Source: Erysipelotrichaceae bacterium (lineage in GTDB: Bacteria; Bacillota_I; Bacilli_A; Erysipelotrichales; Erysipelotrichaceae). Taken from it: a DNA stretch of 13,441 nucleotides. The DNA lies in the NCBI GenBank assembly GCA_020026035.1, contig JAHHRC010000034.1, positions 1-13,441 on the forward strand, written 5' to 3'. Both the position numbers and the translations under genes were made by a program. Below, in pieces: positions 1 through 5,734 of this stretch (position 1 is the first letter of the stretch; the number at the start of each line of letters is the position of its first letter). A model generated the notes under the pieces. The model worked only from the letters and a program-made list of their open reading frames with translations, was not told the origin of the DNA and ran no database searches.

Positions 1-131
1 GTATGGGTGGAAAGGACTGCCGTTGGTAGGATGGCGGTTTCTACGCCCATAGCGGATAGGATTGGTAATGCAACGGTTAAAGAACATTTGCCGATGCATG
101 AGATGTCTTGCATAGTTGCGATTCGTTTCAT
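1..131 (-). CDS. Pyridoxal/pyridoxamine kinase, N-terminal part only (runs off the left edge)
   Basis: The first 43 codons of a minus-strand gene read MKRIATMQDISCIGKCSLTV and continue with ALPILSAMGVETAILPTAVL, then STH. This is the conserved start of the ribokinase-like pyridoxal/pyridoxamine kinase family (PdxY/PdxK type), which phosphorylates B6 vitamers with ATP in the cytoplasm to give pyridoxal 5'-phosphate in the salvage pathway. The segment covers the first beta strand with the QD-S-GK-S substrate-side motif and the 'PT-VLSTH' segment. The ATP-binding C-terminal half lies outside the window. The start at 131 is fixed by a GGAG at 142-139, seven bases upstream. The MATE gene lies upstream on the same strand but is separated by a terminator, so this gene probably has its own promoter. 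Family assignment is firm from the N-terminus; which vitamer is preferred cannot be told. Confidence 0.85.
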   Translation of the reverse strand, partial: MKRIATMQDISCIGKCSLTVALPILSAMGVETAILPTAVLSTH

Positions 132-150
132 TTGATTTCTCCTTTTTTCT

Positions 151-196
151 TTACTATACAATAGTTGAATTGTATAGCGAAAAAAATAGATCCCAA
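151..196 (-). promoter_or_regulatory. Candidate promoter and operator-like inverted repeat of the pyridoxal kinase gene
   Basis: Between the MATE terminator and the kinase start lies a perfect 9-bp inverted repeat, CTATACAAT and ATTGTATAG, with a 6-base spacer (154-177). On the minus strand a possible -35 TTGGGA (196-191) and -10 TACAAT (174-169) are 16 bases apart, so the repeat would cover the -10 and the expected start of transcription near 162. That is the usual place for a repressor operator. The repeat has no T-run after it, so it is not itself a terminator. The -35 is weak and sits inside the upstream terminator. The repeat is seen; its regulatory role is inferred. Confidence 0.45.
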
Positions 197-211
197 TTGC
201 TTGGAATCTAT
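180..211 (-). terminator. Rho-independent terminator of the MATE gene
   Basis: On the minus strand an 11-bp stem (ATAGATTCCAA pairing with TTGGGATCTAT, one G-T wobble) closes a 4-base loop and is followed by seven T residues. The stop codon of the MATE gene (210-208) lies inside the ascending arm of the hairpin, so termination begins within the last codons. Confidence 0.85.
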
Positions 212-1647
212 GCTTGTTGTAATGGTTTTCCTTCGTTGGCCATGAGTTTTTCGAGCCATTTTTCTTTTTTGAGGCGAATTAAGAAGATTGCCCCTCGGAT
301 ATGAAGTTCAAATGCCATCGCAATCCACATGCCTTTTAAACCAATTTTGGATACAAGGTATGCACCAAGTGGGATACGGATGACCCAGATGCTTAAGAGG
401 TTGAGGATGGCTGGTATGAGGGTGTCTTGTGCTCCGCGTAGAGCACCACAGGCAATGATGCTTGCGGCGAAGAGTGGTTCGGCGAAGAGTTCAATGCGTA
501 AGACTTCGATACCGAGTTGTTGTACGGCTTTTACTGGGGTTAAGAAGGCAAATACGTATGGGCATATGAAGTACATGATGATGGCGGTTAGGCCCATGAT
601 GAACATGCCGGTGAAGGTTGTAAGCCAAGCGAATGTTTTGGCGAGGTCTTTGCGTTTTGCACCAATTGCTTGACCAATGAGGGTTGTGGCTGCGGCTCCG
701 ATTCCATAGCCTGGCATATAGCAAAGAGCTTCTGCAGTATCTCCGAAGGAGTGGGCGGCTAGGGCGATGTTTCCAAGAGGGGCGACGATGCGAATGGATA
801 CGATTTGGGCTAGGGCAAGGGCGCATTGTTCAATGGCCATTGGAACACCGATGCGTAAACTTTCGTGGAGTGTGTGTAGTTCTAAGTGCCATGGGCCGTT
901 GTCTTTGATTTGTAGAGATGGGGTTTCAAAGCAGGCTTTCTTTAGCATTAGGATACAAGAAATGGTGAAGGCAAAGGCGGTTCCTAGAGCTGCGCCTTTT
1001 ACGCCTAAACCAAAGCCGAAGACTTCAAAGGAATACGAGAAGACTTGGATCGTTCTTGTTGGGAAAATCAAGAAGAAGTTAAAGACGATGTCTAATAGGC
1101 AAGCTAAGGCGTTTAGGGCGGATGGTGTTTTCATATTTCCGCTGCATTGTAGCATGGCCATGGATAGCATATTCAGTTGTCGAATTGGAATAAACGCACA
1201 GAAGATAAAGAAGTAACTAGAAGCATCTTTAATAATGTCTTTTCCACCATTGAGCCAGATTGGTAAATGGGGGGCGATGGTCGTACCGATGAGGGCAATG
1301 AGGATGCCGTAAATGGTTGCGACAATCAAGGATTGCTTGAAGATGTGGTGGGTACGGTCATAATGGGCACCACCGGTTGCGTGTGCGACTTGGACTGAGA
1401 AGCCATAGGCACAGGCAATAATCAAGCCACCGATGAGCCAAGTTGAACTTGTGACAAGGCCGATGGAGGCGGAGGCGTTTGCGCCTAGGGTTCCAACCAT
1501 GGAGGCATCGATGTATTGCATGGTGATTTCTGATATGTTTGCAAGGATGGCTGGTAAAGACAGCTTTGCGACTATCATGAATTCTTCTTTTCTTGTGAGT
1601 GGTCTATTCTCGCGCATTAATGCGGCTACGTTTAAATTTTTTGTCAT
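208..1647 (-). CDS. MATE family efflux transporter
   Basis: A 479-residue polytopic membrane protein of the MATE (multidrug and toxic compound extrusion) family, an exporter of organic cations or drugs driven by Na+ or H+. The N-terminal segment (about residues 11-60) contains ENRPLTRKEEF, then SLPAILANISEITMQYIDAS and MVGTLGANASASIGLV, characteristic of bacterial MATE proteins. About 12 hydrophobic helices can be made out in two repeats, the second beginning near SLRIGVPMAIEQ and containing the family-like GIGAAATTLIGQAIGAKR and CGALRGAQDT motifs. The reading frame stays open 800 bases further upstream, but that part is antisense to the nucleoside kinase, rich in P, H and S and not MATE-like. 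I place the start at ATG 1647, just downstream of a plausible promoter. There is no clear Shine-Dalgarno there; ATG 1617 is the alternative. Substrate cannot be inferred; nothing nearby suggests one. Confidence 0.9.
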   Translation of the reverse strand: MTKNLNVAALMRENRPLTRKEEFMIVAKLSLPAILANISEITMQYIDASMVGTLGANASASIGLVTSSTWLIGGLIIACAYGFSVQVAHATGGAHYDRTHHIFKQSLIVATIYGILIALIGTTIAPHLPIWLNGGKDIIKDASSYFFIFCAFIPIRQLNMLSMAMLQCSGNMKTPSALNALACLLDIVFNFFLIFPTRTIQVFSYSFEVFGFGLGVKGAALGTAFAFTISCILMLKKACFETPSLQIKDNGPWHLELHTLHESLRIGVPMAIEQCALALAQIVSIRIVAPLGNIALAAHSFGDTAEALCYMPGYGIGAAATTLIGQAIGAKRKDLAKTFAWLTTFTGMFIMGLTAIIMYFICPYVFAFLTPVKAVQQLGIEVLRIELFAEPLFAASIIACGALRGAQDTLIPAILNLLSIWVIRIPLGAYLVSKIGLKGMWIAMAFELHIRGAIFLIRLKKEKWLEKLMANEGKPLQQA

Positions 1648-1676
1648 TGCTATATTTAAGCATAAATCGATAGAAA

Positions 1677-1705
1677 ATTGTAGAGGTATTTGCGGTGTTT
1701 GTAAG
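1677..1705 (-). promoter_or_regulatory. Candidate sigma-A promoter of the MATE gene
   Basis: On the minus strand CTTACA (1705-1700) and TACAAT (1682-1677) are 17 bases apart. This predicts a transcript start near 1670 and a leader of about 23 bases to ATG 1647. It supports the chosen start and rules out most of the upstream open frame being translated from this transcript. The -35 match is only moderate (4 of 6). Confidence 0.45.
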
Positions 1706-1728
1706 GTGGTGTTCGTTGGAAATTGCGT

Positions 1729-1734
1729 TATAAT
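1729..1734 (+). promoter_or_regulatory. -10 element for the nucleoside kinase gene
   Basis: A perfect TATAAT lies 57 bases before the kinase ATG, divergent from the MATE promoter in the same 143-bp spacer. No good -35 lies 16-18 bases upstream, so either the promoter is weak or activated, or this is only a chance AT-rich match. Confidence 0.35.
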
Positions 1735-1790
1735 CAAAGTAGAGATACATATTTGTAATAAAAGACAATTTTTTAACAAGGAGGTGGCGT

Positions 1791-3458
1791 ATGCAGGTAG
1801 CTGTGTATTTTGAACAGGCGTTACTAGAAACGTTTGATTTTGATCATGAGGTTTTGATTGAAGATGTGGTGAAGATGGTGCAAAATAAGCTTCCGTATCG
1901 GATTCTTTGTGCAAGAGTGAATGAACATCGGCAGCCGTTGAATACGGTATTAAAGAAGGATTGTAAGGTGGAGTTATTGGACTTACGGGATCCTTGGGCG
2001 AATATGGTGTACCAGTCTTCGCTTTCCCTTTTATATATGAAGGCATGTAAGGATGTTGTTGGGGAATGTGATGTGTTGTTCCATAATTCATTGTCGAAGG
2101 GGATTTATACGACAATACAATGCGGTACGATGGCAAGTGATTTGGATGTGTTGATTCAAAGACGTATGGAAGAATTGGTTCGTGATGCGGTTTTGATTGA
2201 GCAAGAGAAGTTGGACCGTGATGCATTGCTTGATTTGGCGAAGGAAACGAAGAATCGGGCTTTGTATTCCATGGTGGAACATACGCCGGATTTAAAGGTG
2301 GCGTTTGTGTCAAAGATTGAAGATGTACAAGAGATTTTCTATATGTACATGGTTCCAAATGCGTCGTACTTGGAATATTTTGAAGTGAAGCGGTATAAGA
2401 ATGGGATGTTGTTACGATTCCCACATCCATCTGATCCATCCATTGTGCCAATGTATTGTGAACAAAAGCTTTTGTACAATGCGTTTAGTGAAGCGACGCG
2501 CTTTGATCGAATTACAGGTATGAATTATGCGTCGAAGTTGAATGAGACGGTTTTAAAGCAAGATAGTTTGCGTTTGGTGTTATTGAGTGAGGCGTTGCAT
2601 GAAAAGAAGATTGCTGAGATTGCCGAACGGATCAACCAGGAACATAAGCGGATTATTTTAATTGCTGGACCTTCGAGTAGTGGTAAGACGACGTTTGCGA
2701 AGCGTTTGTGTACGCAGTTATCGGTACTTGGATTAAAGCCATTGTATTTAGGGACGGATGATTACTTTAAGGATCGTTTGGATACACCGTTAGGAAAAGA
2801 TGGCAAGCCGGACTTTGAGAGTTTGCATGCGGTGGATGTGGAGTTGTTTGAAACACAGATGAAGGCGTTGTTGGCTGGTAAGAAGGTGGATCTACCTGTC
2901 TTTGATTTTGTTGAGGGGAAGAAGGTCTTTGGAAAGCGTGTGACTTCGATTCGGAACAATCAACCGATTGTCATTGAGGGGTTGCATTGTTTGAATCCAG
3001 AGCTTACGGAAAACATTGAGGCAAGTGATAAGTTTAGTATTTATATTTCACCATTAACGCAGTTAAACATTGATCCTAGAAATCGAATTCCAACTACGGA
3101 TGCAAGAATGCTTAGACGGATTGTTCGTGATGCAAACTTTAGAGGTTGTGATGCGAGTGTGACGATTCGTCGGTGGAAGAAGGTTCGCGAAGGGGAAGAG
3201 GTCAATATCTTCCCGTATTGTGAGAATGCCGATGTGTTCTTTAATTCCCATTGTGTGTATGAGTTAGCGGTATTGAAGAAGTATGCAGAACCATTGTTGT
3301 TAGCAATTACGCCGGAACAAGAGGAATATGTAGAAGCGAGAAGAATGCTTCATTTCTTACAGTTCTTTGTGAGTATGTCAGATGATTCGGTGATTCCGAA
3401 TAATTCGATTATGCGTGAGTTTATTGGTGGTTCTGTATTTGCGAAGTGGTTTGATTAG
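1791..3458 (+). CDS. Nucleoside (uridine-type) kinase with N-terminal TGS/ThrRS-like domains
   Basis: A 555-residue cytoplasmic protein with three parts. Residues 1-65 form a ubiquitin-like TGS-type domain. Residues about 66-240 resemble the second additional (editing-side) domain of threonyl-tRNA synthetase, including HNSLSKGIYTTI (98-109). Residues about 275-555 are a phosphoribulokinase/uridine kinase P-loop domain. The P-loop is GPSSSGKTT (293-301), with GTDDYF (321-326) carrying the likely substrate-side acidic residues and IEGLH (395-399) as the Walker B-like strand. The length is normal for this Firmicutes family, usually annotated as nucleoside kinase or uridine kinase; its presumed reaction is ATP-dependent phosphorylation of a nucleoside, which I infer from the kinase domain. 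The substrate of this fused form is not established and the tRNA-synthetase-like half suggests RNA or translation-linked sensing. The start is set by AAGGAGG at 1778-1784, six bases before the ATG. It is monocistronic, followed by its own terminator. Confidence 0.9.
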   Translation: MQVAVYFEQALLETFDFDHEVLIEDVVKMVQNKLPYRILCARVNEHRQPLNTVLKKDCKVELLDLRDPWANMVYQSSLSLLYMKACKDVVGECDVLFHNSLSKGIYTTIQCGTMASDLDVLIQRRMEELVRDAVLIEQEKLDRDALLDLAKETKNRALYSMVEHTPDLKVAFVSKIEDVQEIFYMYMVPNASYLEYFEVKRYKNGMLLRFPHPSDPSIVPMYCEQKLLYNAFSEATRFDRITGMNYASKLNETVLKQDSLRLVLLSEALHEKKIAEIAERINQEHKRIILIAGPSSSGKTTFAKRLCTQLSVLGLKPLYLGTDDYFKDRLDTPLGKDGKPDFESLHAVDVELFETQMKALLAGKKVDLPVFDFVEGKKVFGKRVTSIRNNQPIVIEGLHCLNPELTENIEASDKFSIYISPLTQLNIDPRNRIPTTDARMLRRIVRDANFRGCDASVTIRRWKKVREGEEVNIFPYCENADVFFNSHCVYELAVLKKYAEPLLLAITPEQEEYVEARRMLHFLQFFVSMSDDSVIPNNSIMREFIGGSVFAKWFD

Positions 3459-3460
3459 AT

Positions 3461-3502
3461 AGAGCGTCCATATCGAGATAGGTATGGATGTTCTTTTTGT
3501 TT
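3461..3502 (+). terminator. Rho-independent terminator after the nucleoside kinase
   Basis: A 13-bp stem (AGAGCGTCCATAT at 3461-3473 with GTATGGATGTTCT at 3482-3494, three G-T wobbles) with an 8-base loop, followed by a T-run from 3494. It begins two bases after the stop codon. Confidence 0.85.
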
Positions 3503-3528
3503 GACGAAAAAATCTGATTATATATGCT
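3501..3528 (+). promoter_or_regulatory. Candidate promoter of the AAA ATPase gene
   Basis: TTGACG (3501-3506, 5 of 6) and TATGCT (3523-3528, 4 of 6) are 16 bases apart, starting directly in the tail of the preceding terminator. This predicts a leader of about 70 bases before the ATPase ATG. Nothing in the leader looks like a riboswitch. Confidence 0.5.
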
Positions 3529-3604
3529 TATTGTCAGTATTGTTGTTTCAATTTGGTTGTTTTAACCGATTATTTCGTCTAAAGTTCTCTTAGAGGTGAT
3601 TGAG

Positions 3605-4960
3605 ATGTTGATTCGTTTTCAAGTAAAGAACTTTTTGTCGTTTGCAAGTAATAATGGAAGTGTGCATGAGTTTTCAACGATTGCAGGTAAGGCGCGAAGT
3701 AAGCGAGAGCACATAATAGATGATGGAAAGCTTCGATTGTTGAAAGCTTCGTATTTGTTTGGGGCAAATGGTGCGGGAAAGTCGAATCTAATCAAGGCGA
3801 TGCAGTTTATGCGTTGTTTGGTGTTGGGTGAAGTTGTGGAAGGTGCTTCTTCGATGTATTGCAAAACAGATGTGAAGAATGAAGATGCGGATTCTTATTT
3901 TGGTGTTGAGGTGAAGCTTGGTGAGAAATACTATGCGTATGGATTTGAATATCGGTTAAAAGATTCAAAGGTTGTTTGTGAATGGCTTGTGGAATTATTT
4001 CCGGATTCGAGTGAGAAGGTTTTATTTACACGAGAAGATGGTGTGATTACATTTGGGTCTACGTTTTCAAAAGGAGAGTTATCTAAGGTTTTGCAATTGT
4101 ATGCTAAGGAAGTTGAAGAAGAGCCATCCTTGCTGTTTTTAACGATGATGAACCAACAAAAGAAGGTGTTTTATGCATCATATGCAAATGCAAGTGTGAT
4201 GAAGGAGATGTATGAATGGTTTCAAGATGACTTGGTGGTAATTACACATCAAGAATTTGCCTTTTATGATACGTATTTGAACTGGAAGAGTAAGATGGAT
4301 GAGGTTTGTTCGCTTCTTGGATCGTTTGGATTTGGTATATGTGGATATGAAGTGGAGGATGTTCCACTTGGTTCGATCTTGTTGAAGATGCAAGAGGTTG
4401 AACGTATGCATGTTTTTGCGAAGATTGAATCTTTGCAGTGTGGATTGCGTAGAGAAGGTGGTAATTACTATGCGTTTGCGATGCGGACGCGTGATGCGTT
4501 TGTGATTGTTGAAGTGTTAAAGGATACGGTTTGTTGTAAGCGAGTTTTGTTTAAGCATAGATATGGTGTGTTGTTTTCGTTGCGTGATGAAGCGGATGGT
4601 ATGGTTTGGATGCTTGATTTAATGGATGTTTTATTGGGCGAAGAAGGCAAGACGTATGTTGTGGATGATTTGGATTGTGGATTACATCCGCTTCTTGGAT
4701 TGCGAATTTCAGAAATGTTTTTACAGGCTTCTATGGAGAAACAGGTGCAGTTGATTGGCGTATGCAAACAGAGTTTGTTGTTGGATTTTGATTATATGCG
4801 TCGTGATGAAATCTGGTTTGTGGAAAAGAAAGTAGATTCTACGGTGTATTCGTTAGAGGAGTATCGAACGAGGTATGATTTAAAGCTGGATAAAGCGTAC
4901 TTGGAGGGGCGATTTGGTGCTATTCCGGTATTTACAGCGAGAAAAGAAAAGCGAGACTAG
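3605..4960 (+). CDS. AAA15 family (COG1106) ATPase, orphan, with degenerate ATPase motifs
   Basis: A 451-residue soluble protein of the ABC/SMC-like AAA15 group, which includes the ATPase components of some phage-defence systems (AbiLi, PARIS AriA) and many proteins of unknown role. It starts with FQVKNFLSF, the usual first strand. Walker A is intact: GANGAGKS (53-60). The family-typical C-terminus is present: RRDEIWFVEK (399-408), YSLEEY, and YLEGRFGAIP (432-441). Three positions depart from the family: the signature, usually E-S-D-G-T, is E-A-D-G-M (329-333); the Walker B region is YVVDDLDCGLHP (351-362), with Asp where the catalytic Glu is usual; and the switch region, usually T-T-H-D, is GVCKQS (385-390) with no His. 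ATP binding is likely and hydrolysis doubtful. No RloB, TOPRIM or nuclease partner is adjacent. The start is set by GAGGTGAT (3593-3600), a perfect anti-SD match; the GTG at 3596 lies inside it. Confidence 0.85.
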   Translation: MLIRFQVKNFLSFASNNGSVHEFSTIAGKARSKREHIIDDGKLRLLKASYLFGANGAGKSNLIKAMQFMRCLVLGEVVEGASSMYCKTDVKNEDADSYFGVEVKLGEKYYAYGFEYRLKDSKVVCEWLVELFPDSSEKVLFTREDGVITFGSTFSKGELSKVLQLYAKEVEEEPSLLFLTMMNQQKKVFYASYANASVMKEMYEWFQDDLVVITHQEFAFYDTYLNWKSKMDEVCSLLGSFGFGICGYEVEDVPLGSILLKMQEVERMHVFAKIESLQCGLRREGGNYYAFAMRTRDAFVIVEVLKDTVCCKRVLFKHRYGVLFSLRDEADGMVWMLDLMDVLLGEEGKTYVVDDLDCGLHPLLGLRISEMFLQASMEKQVQLIGVCKQSLLLDFDYMRRDEIWFVEKKVDSTVYSLEEYRTRYDLKLDKAYLEGRFGAIPVFTARKEKRD

Positions 4961-4971
4961 GTCTCGTTTTT
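4947..4971. terminator. Bidirectional terminator shared by the ATPase and VanZ genes
   Basis: The stem CGAGAC (4952-4957) / GTCTCG (4961-4966) with a 3-base loop TAG is flanked by an A-rich run on the left and TTTTT on the right, so it can terminate transcription from either side; flanking A-T pairs extend the stem to about 11 bp. The loop is the stop codon of the ATPase gene (4958-4960), and the VanZ stop codon on the other strand (4959-4957) overlaps it by two bases. Confidence 0.85.
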
Positions 4972-5457
4972 AATTTGTAGTTTGTTTAATTGTGTTTTGT
5001 ATTGGTAATAGATGGCATACCCAATGATGGCACCGCTTGTGTTGGTGATAAGGTCAGTGATATCGCTTGCTCGGAATGGGGAGAGGATTGGTTGGGTTAG
5101 TTCGATGAAGGATGAAAATAGGAAGGCGTAGAGGATGGTTCGTTTGTGGTTGTTTGGTTGGATGGTTGGGAAGAGGAAACCGAATGGCACGAATAACAAT
5201 ATATTAAGGATGACTTCTTCTTCGGCGTTGGAGTGTTGTTCGACGATGTCGATGAAGGGGTTGAGGTTCATGGTGCGGTAGCCGTGTTGAAAAAGATGGG
5301 GAATGGATGGAACGATGGGTACAAGTGTTTCATAGATCACCATGCAGATGTAGATATAAAAGATCGTTTTGAATAGGAAGGTGGTTCGATCTTTGTTTTT
5401 CCATCTTGTGTAGAAGCAGAAGATGTACACAAGGCTTAATAGAAATAGGTCTAACAT
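4957..5457 (-). CDS. VanZ family membrane protein
   Basis: A 166-residue integral membrane protein with the VanZ-like pattern. The ETLVP segment (43-47) is followed by NLNPFIDI (64-71), the helix NILLFVPFGFLFP (85-97), IELTQ (118-122), and the acidic motif RASDITDLITNTSGAIIGY (129-147). About four transmembrane helices are visible (roughly residues 2-17, 28-48, 83-99 and 108-122), with a further one after residue 140. VanZ-type proteins are named after the teicoplanin-resistance accessory protein; most chromosomal members have no known function and this one should not be read as a resistance gene. The start is supported by AGGAT (5468-5464) six bases upstream. It converges with the ATPase gene and is not linked to any glycopeptide-resistance cluster here. 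Confidence 0.88.
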   Translation of the reverse strand: MLDLFLLSLVYIFCFYTRWKNKDRTTFLFKTIFYIYICMVIYETLVPIVPSIPHLFQHGYRTMNLNPFIDIVEQHSNAEEEVILNILLFVPFGFLFPTIQPNNHKRTILYAFLFSSFIELTQPILSPFRASDITDLITNTSGAIIGYAIYYQYKTQLNKLQIKNET

Positions 5458-5645
5458 TGTTTTATCCTATCATATTCGGTGGGTGGTTGGCGGTTGTTTT
5501 TGTGGGAATTTTATGGGATTTTAATGAATTTTGTGTGGATGTGTGGGTGTGTTTGGTGATTGTTGGTTGGTGGATTATGCGTTGGTTATGGGTTATTTTT
5601 GTTGTTTTTGGCTAAGTGATGGGAATTTTGGTGTTTTTTATGTGT
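5458..5645. other. Spacer of extreme G+T content on the plus strand, no gene
   Basis: Between the divergent VanZ and glycosyltransferase genes the plus strand is made almost only of G, T and A: from 5492 to 5649 I count two C residues (5580 and 5612). A run of short G tracts (GG, GGG, GG, GG, GG at 5478-5493) could form a two-layer quadruplex. The hydrophobic open frame running through it has no start with a ribosome site outside the antisense of VanZ and reads as low-complexity V/F/L/W/G, so I do not call a gene. A TATGAT just before the VanZ Shine-Dalgarno on the minus strand could be its -10. Confidence 0.5.
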
Positions 5646-5674
5646 TTGACATTCGTTCTAAGTTTGCTTATATT
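5646..5674 (+). promoter_or_regulatory. Strong sigma-A promoter of the glycosyltransferase gene
   Basis: A consensus TTGACA (5646-5651) and TATATT (5669-5674, 5 of 6) are separated by exactly 17 bases. The expected transcript start is near 5681, giving a leader of about 53 bases. No operator-like repeat overlaps it, suggesting steady expression. Confidence 0.8.
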
Positions 5675-5734
5675 ACATAGGTGCAAAATTTTTTTATGAA
5701 AGTTTTGTGAAATTAGAGGAAGGGATGGTATATT

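Noticed and set aside
1648..2451. Open minus-strand extension of the MATE frame by 268 codons
   Set aside because: It is antisense to the well-supported nucleoside kinase, is rich in P, H, S and T as expected from its complement, and lies upstream of the likely MATE promoter.
3596..3604. GTG start at 3596 for the AAA15 ATPase
   Set aside because: The GTG lies within the GAGGTGAT ribosome-binding sequence that properly serves the ATG at 3605.
4957..5457. Reading the VanZ-family gene as teicoplanin resistance
   Set aside because: No vanHAX, vanS or vanR genes are nearby and most chromosomal VanZ-like proteins have no demonstrated resistance role.
5406..5615. 69-residue hydrophobic plus-strand frame (V/W/F/L-rich)
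   Set aside because: It starts antisense inside VanZ, has no ribosome site, and its hydrophobic character follows from the G+T-rich spacer.
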